This document shows, piece after piece, positions 59,249-64,000 of a stretch of DNA of 64,000 bases. How positions within the stretch are numbered: position 1 is the stretch's first letter; the number at the start of each line of letters is the position of its first letter. The translations under genes were made by a program, and so were the position numbers. Below the pieces are notes generated by a model. It was not told where the DNA came from and searched no databases. It saw nothing but the letters and a program-made list of their open reading frames with translations. Where the stretch lies: positions 62,001-126,000 of the forward strand of contig JADLZK010004662.1 in NCBI GenBank assembly GCA_015847255.1. The letters run 5' to 3'. This DNA is from Hyparrhenia diplandra (lineage: Eukaryota; Streptophyta; Magnoliopsida; Poales; Poaceae).

Positions 59249-61699
59249 ATGCCTCGAGCGAATGTCATGAAGAAATTAACCGGGTTGACAAGAAAGTTGA
59301 AGTGTATCCGAGCTAGCGCAAGGGCGGGGACGGGGGGAGGGCGTCGAGCCGGCACCACCGCCACGGGGTAGGGGCGAGGGGCGGGCGTCGTGCACCCGAC
59401 CCTTTGTCGCCACCACCCGGTGGTGCACGAGGAGGAGGAGGAGGAGGAGGCGGAGGCGGAGGCGGAGGGCGAGGACCTCTCGGCGTCGCGGCACGCGGAC
59501 CGCTTGGCGTCGCACCACACGCGGACCGCTCGGCGTCGCACCACGAGGAGGGACTAGCCGAGTATGCAGGGGGGGGTTCCTCTTCCCCTCGCTCGAGGCG
59601 TGTCTACTTGCGAGGCCCCTCCGGACTCCGGATCGACAACCTCGTGAGGAGCGTAAAACCGACCATAAGACCAACACAGCCAAGGTAATTTACTTTACAC
59701 TTTAGCATTACTTTCTTATTTTTCAGGTTTCAAAATCGTAATAGGAACTAATAGTTATTCTTGATCATTTGGGCAGGGGTTTTGTTGTCACCTTGAACTC
59801 GGTTCAAGGGCGCCTTCCCGCCCAGCATTCTTGGTATTACGGTGAGGAAGCACTACCCCGGCCTTGTTAAAATCGACGGAGAAGAGTATCTTTGTCACGT
59901 CGTTCCACCAAGACGCGGACTTTTCGGGACAACTATGATGAGGATGGCATAAAATATGGTAACAAGGCCATTCGTGTGGTCAAAGAGTTTTGGGTAAGTC
60001 TATGTCGCCTTTGTACAAATACATCGCTCAAATTCTAATGTTAGAAATAATGACTTATTACATTGCTTCTATGTGCAGAAATACTTCAAGTGCGAGGAGG
60101 GATACGAGGCTGAGGCGGAGGAAGTGGCTCTAAACGCTTTGTTTCAAGCATGTGGCGGACATGTGGTACGAGGCACGCGGCCGGGCCGTCGGGACGTGGT
60201 ACTGGCGCTAAAGGAGAACAGAAGGCTCCATAAGCGAGGAATGGAAAACGCGGCGAATCGAACAAAGAACAATACATGGAGGTAAATATTGAATGCTCAT
60301 ACTAAGTTTAATTATGCTTAATGTGATTTTTATAATCTGTGTTATACTTGGTGTCTGTAGGTGATTCGGAGTGGTGCTTGTTGCATAGGCGTTCTTTGGG
60401 AGCTTCAGGGTGGACAAGTGGGTCGTCTGAGACTATCGGGGAGGTCCACAGCGACTACGGGACCGGCGTGCCATGATGCGGTGTACCACACCATCAAGGC
60501 AGCCTTAATCTCGCGACCTACCAAGCTAGATATGTAAGTGTTATCCAATTCTTATTTTTTCGATGTGCAACTCAATACTTTCTTACCATTCTAGCTACTT
60601 TTCTTTTTTCTCACGAGGAGCGGACACATGGCACGCCAATCAGCACGCTCGAGGCCTTTGCTAACTCCCACACGGGCAGGTATAAAAGATCCGCGGTCGT
60701 CTTCAACCACTTTATTTGGGCGAAGCCTACACCAACCCGACCGCCTACGAGAAGATCGTAGGTACACCGAAGTGGCGAGGAGTAGTATGGAGAAAGCGAT
60801 CCCCGCGGCCACGACATTGAGGGGAACATCGCCATGATCGCGGAGGAGGCAAGAAGCACGGGCGGTACTATATAGGTGATAGCGTTATCAACCCGCACAA
60901 CACAAAGAAGCTATCGAGCTCGAGGCACGCTCGGGAGGCCCGTGATGAGCGGCGGCCAACCACTTACCGAGCTCTGTCTCCGGACTTGAGGTTTATATAT
61001 TTTTATTTAAGGTTCATTTATCGTTGAATACTATTTCTCCGTGTTCTAACTTTGTGTTGAAATAGGCCCGGATAGAGGAAGAGAGGAAGGGGGGGGAGGA
61101 GGCGAGGGGAGAGGGGAGCGGGCAAGGGCTCAAGGGCGGAGCAAGAGAGGGCTCGAGTGGAGCAAGAAAGAGGGTTGGCAGCACCGAAGAGCATGGAAGC
61201 TCTCCTAGCGTACCTCGGCGTGTTGGTGGCGAGGTTGGTGTGCAGGCTGCCACGGAGATCGCCTTCCCGCCACCGCCCGTCTTCGTCCCACCGCCCGTCT
61301 ACGGTCGGCCGTCGATCTTCCCTCCACCGCATGGAGCTTCTCCTGTGAGTTTGTCTCCCGTAACTCGAAATATGCATATATGAATGTGAATGGATATGAT
61401 CTGGAGTTTTGAATGCACCATGAGATGTGCACGTGGACATGTGGTTGTCGGCCATCGAGCCGTTGTTTTCTTGCAGGTTGGAAAGCCCTCCGTGCAGGGG
61501 AGGTGCTGCCGAAATTTCTAACTATTTCTCTTCTTTTTTTCAAGTTAATAGATTCTACCTTGAATTTTGTCTCACAAATTTCTAACTATTTATCTTTGCC
61601 TACGTGCAGGAAAATTCTCATGCCTCGAACCCAACTCCGAACCAATCTCAACCGGACGCTTGGGGAACGCGCCGGCTGGTTGGGCCGTGTAGCCCGTAA
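59249..61699 (+). pseudogene. CACTA TNPA-like protein gene, multi-exon (frameshifted)
   Basis: Second gene of the element; TNPA-like proteins bind the subterminal repeats and cooperate with TNPD. It starts MPRANVMKKLTGLTRKLK after a TTGCAG acceptor. A low-complexity Glu/Ala/His-rich part follows. The conserved core reads YGNKAIRVVKEFWQKYFKCEEGYEAE at about 59950-60120 and MWYEARGRAVVTWYW around 60160-60205. Then come SEWCLLHRRSLGASG near 60365-60410 and HGTPISTLEAFANSHTG near 60625-60680. The tail is proline-rich with SHASNPTPNQSQPDAWG before the stop near 61699. Intron signals are good: 59686/59776, 59994/60079 and about 60281/60360. A few one-base indels break frames inside exons. Confidence 0.7.
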
Positions 61700-62354
61700 A
61701 TTTGTCATGTTTTAGGTTGAAAACTTGTGCACTTGTGGTTGCACTCATGGACATGTGGTTGAACTTGTGACTTTGTTGGATATTATGTAATATATATGTG
61801 ATATTATGGATTTATCGAGCTATATATGTGGTATTATGGATATTATGAAATCTGTGTATGTATATATATATTTATATGTGTCAACAATGTCTTTGGAACA
61901 AAAAAAAAAAAAAAGGTCAATTTCCGTGAGCCACACACGGAAATTGACCAAATATTTCCCGTGAGTGGCACGGCTCATGGGAAATTGACCAAATATTTCC
62001 GTGAACTCGATTTGACACACGGGAAAGGGGGAGAGGATATCCCGTGAGCTGCACCGTTACGCTCACGGGATATCACTAAAAAACGCCGTTTCATGTCACA
62101 GGCCACGTAGGCCATAACGGGTTTTACCCCTCCCCGTTTGGCGCCACCCCGGTTAAGTATATCCCGTGAGCTTTCTAGAATCAAGGGAAAGGATATCCCG
62201 TGAACATGGTCGTGTTCACGGGAAAGAGATTTCGGTCGTTTTTTTTTTCCGTCAACGATATCCCATGTGTTGCACACGGGCTATCCTTTCCCGTGAATAA
62301 AAGGGTCTTTCCCGTGGCGTCGGGCTCACGGGATATCAGGCGAATCCGGTAGTG
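61700..62354. repeat. Right subterminal repeat region of the CACTA element
   Basis: Inverted copies of the CCCGTGAG motif from 61920 to 62340, ending in GAATCCGGTAGTG. A poly(A) run is at 61900-61914. Confidence 0.85.
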
Positions 62355-62992
62355 CGTTGTCACGGTCATCAAACAAGTGGCGACTACTGGCAGGACTACC
62401 AATCTGTTGGTCGAGGAGCCCATGTCACCAAACATGACACGGAACTTTGCCAACCTGCTAGACACAAAGGAGGGAGCCGACGTCACCTTCAAGGTCCAAG
62501 GAGATATCTTTAGAGCACATGCGATCGTGCTTGCGACGCGGTCATCTGTTTTCAAGGCACAGATTTATAGCCCCTCGAGGGAACAGAGGGACCAGCACAT
62601 AGCCATTGAAGACATCCGGCCTGATGTCTTTAGGGAGCTTCTACACTTCATGTACACCGACACCATGTCTTCCAGCATGTCCAATCTTGATGTAGATGAG
62701 AAGAAGCAACTGATTCAGCATTTACTCGTGCCTGCGGATCACTACGATGTTCAACTGCTCAAGGATTATTGTGAGAGAGCTCTTTGTCAGAGCCTTCATG
62801 TCGACACACCGTGGCTGCAATGTTGCCCCTAGCTGATCAACTAAATTGTATGATGCCTGCATTGACTTCATTGTTTGTCCAGATACGTGGGATGGTGTGG
62901 CTGCAAGCCAAGGGTTCGGTAGTCTTAAAAGATCACGTCCTAATATCATAGAAGACATCTTAGTTAGGGCAGTCAAGTCACGAAAAATCTGA
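62355..62992 (+). pseudogene. MATH-BTB gene 2, BTB/BACK part (after CACTA)
   Basis: Resumes in frame after the target duplication: VTVIKQVATTG, then the BTB domain (DTKEGADVTFKVQGDIFRAH, RSSVFKAQIYSPSREQRDQH, VFRELLHFMYTDTM, KKQLIQHLLVPADHYDVQ). A one-base insertion near 62807 and a small deletion near 62846 disrupt the BACK-like end, which still shows DTWDGVAASQGF in another frame. The last codons match the natural stop of the first gene (VKSRKI) at about 62990. Two independent kinds of damage make it a true pseudogene. Confidence 0.85.
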
Positions 62993-63059
62993 TGCATTAT
63001 ATCCCTAGCTTATTGCCTTATGAATGATGCTAAATTTATCTTTTCTTGTACTCGTACTA

Positions 63060-63480
63060 CCTTTTATGTCTTAAGAATGGTTATCATCTTATGACTTATG
63101 AAATATACCTGAGAGCTTGTAATTTGGTTTGAGAATTACCTCGGAGAAGTGGAGTATGTTCTGAAAGATGCATGACTTCTGTATTTGTTGATGAGTTTCA
63201 ACCCAAACAGAGGCTGTCCAGAAGGAAGATGTAATTAATGGCAGAACATTCAAACTGAACTTAATCTCAGACTAAGACACACAACAGGAACACGAAAGAG
63301 ACCTGATCTGCTAAAGTACGCAGCACAGTTTTTCTTCCTGAAGATAGACCAAATCTGATCCATAGCCCAGCTTCATTTTTGCTGAGCGGAAAGATTGTGG
63401 GGATATATATATATAACAACAACTTCGTGGGGCAGGAGATATTAGGAACCTCCAAGGAAATGCCCATTGCTACGGACGAT
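63060..63480 (+). other. 3' flank of MATH-BTB 2, then a further 5'-flank copy
   Basis: 63060-63220 is the 3' flank repeated at 38990-39140, 47200-47290 and 50503-50590. 63240-63420 resembles the 5' flank at 51940-52140 and includes a TATATATATATAA run at 63402-63414, so it looks like the promoter side of another family member. No MATH domain follows before 64000. Confidence 0.45.
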
Positions 63481-64000
63481 TGACGACACCGATGATTACT
63501 AAAAATGGAGGTTGTTTGTCAACGGACATCAATGGGCCGTGCCCCATGCATGTGCAGCAGGTTCGATGGTACAGGGCCACCAAGTTATGAGGGCCTCAAA
63601 AAAAGCCCATTAGTAGAAGGCCTAACAAGAATTAGAGTTAATAATTAACATCGTCCGGCGGTCGGCGTCTCGTATCGTATCCATCCAGATTCCAGGCTTG
63701 CCTTGACAGTGGACGTCTCGTATTCTCTGCGGCCGGCGGCGGGTGCCCGTGAGGGACGATCTGCCCATCTGGAAGTTTGGACTGGGAGTACAGATTAGAG
63801 CAAATATTATGGCAGGCTGTAAGCCGGCTAAATGCTGATGTGGAGGAGAGAAGGGAGGAGAGAGAGGAGCGGGCTGGCCGGCTTGGGCACGCGAAACCAA
63901 GAAACTATGTGAGATAGACAAGTGAGTCATGTATTCATTAGAAAGAGTTAACTATTGTATGGTTGGCTGGGGGAGAAGGCTGTAAGGAAGCTTACATCCG
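63481..64000. other. Non-coding end of window
   Basis: No gene recognised. From about 63806 (GGCAGGCTGTAAGCCGGC) to the end the sequence has the look of a common rice MITE, but its other end is cut by the window. Confidence 0.35.

Larger units (their letters stand above)
52656..62354 (+). mobile_element. CACTA (En/Spm-type) transposon, 9.7 kb
   Basis: Terminal inverted repeats CACTACCGGATTC and GAATCCGGTAGTG are perfect over 13 bases, and the 3-bp target duplication CGT (52653-52655, 62355-62357) is exact. Both ends carry many copies of CCCGTGAGC/GCTCACGGG subterminal motifs. Inside, in the plus direction, are a TNPD-type transposase gene (about 55479-59040) and a TNPA-like gene (59249-61699). 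The size and two-gene plan are those of an autonomous CACTA element, but TNPD has several frameshifts as written. It lies inside a MATH-BTB gene in the same orientation. Confidence 0.95.

Overview
This window is nuclear DNA of a grass, most likely a rice (Oryza) or close relative. The evidence is the set of element families (L1-type LINEs with glycine/arginine-rich and CCHC ORF1, Ty3-gypsy, CACTA/En-Spm with TNP2-type transposase, Stowaway and hAT MITEs, Helitron-type hairpin termini) together with members of the MATH-BTB family, which is strongly expanded in rice. There is no bacterial organisation. Most long open frames are retroelement or transposon coding sequence, often frame-broken.

Layout. 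1-5.4 kb: a minus-strand LINE that runs off the left edge (RT and endonuclease at 1-1480, ORF1 at 1482-4334, a further upstream ORF at 4389-5269). 5.9-6.5 kb: a Ty1-copia gag fragment. 7.55-8.12 kb: a hAT-type MITE. 9.68-11.94 kb: a motif-dense element bounded on both sides by (TA)n and by copies of one palindrome. 13.5-15.3 kb: a 5'-truncated LINE with a 15-bp target duplication. 15.46-20.83 kb: a structurally complete Ty3-gypsy element with LTRs, primer site, polypurine tract and 5-bp target duplication. 21-31 kb: low-coding DNA with small repeats, a LINE fragment and the first copy of a segmental duplication. 31.25-32.38 kb: exon-like blocks of an unrecognised small minus-strand gene. 32.8-34.9 kb: the second copy of the segmental duplication, interrupted by a small CACTA-type element. 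35-36.5 kb: an old solo LTR, a Stowaway MITE and a Helitron-like 5' end.

37.05-38.17 kb carries the only near-intact cellular gene recognised, a MATH-BTB adaptor for CUL3 ubiquitin ligase, broken by one missing base in a C run. 38.4-52 kb is a mosaic: stacked Helitron 3' termini, relic MATH-BTB flanks, two copies of the 3' part of an LTR retroelement, and a roughly 2.3-kb block present twice (45417-47696 and 48717-50996). 52.2-63.0 kb is a second MATH-BTB gene split by a 9.7-kb CACTA transposon (52656-62354; 13-bp termini, TSD CGT) that carries a TNPD-type transposase gene and a TNPA-like gene in the same orientation as the host gene. Past the pseudogene there is another copy of the MATH-BTB 5' flank (63.25-63.45 kb), so the array probably continues to the right.

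Overall this looks like a decaying tandem MATH-BTB neighbourhood saturated with transposons. Several coding frameshifts fall on one-base length changes in homopolymers, so part of the apparent pseudogenisation may be uncorrected sequencing error.
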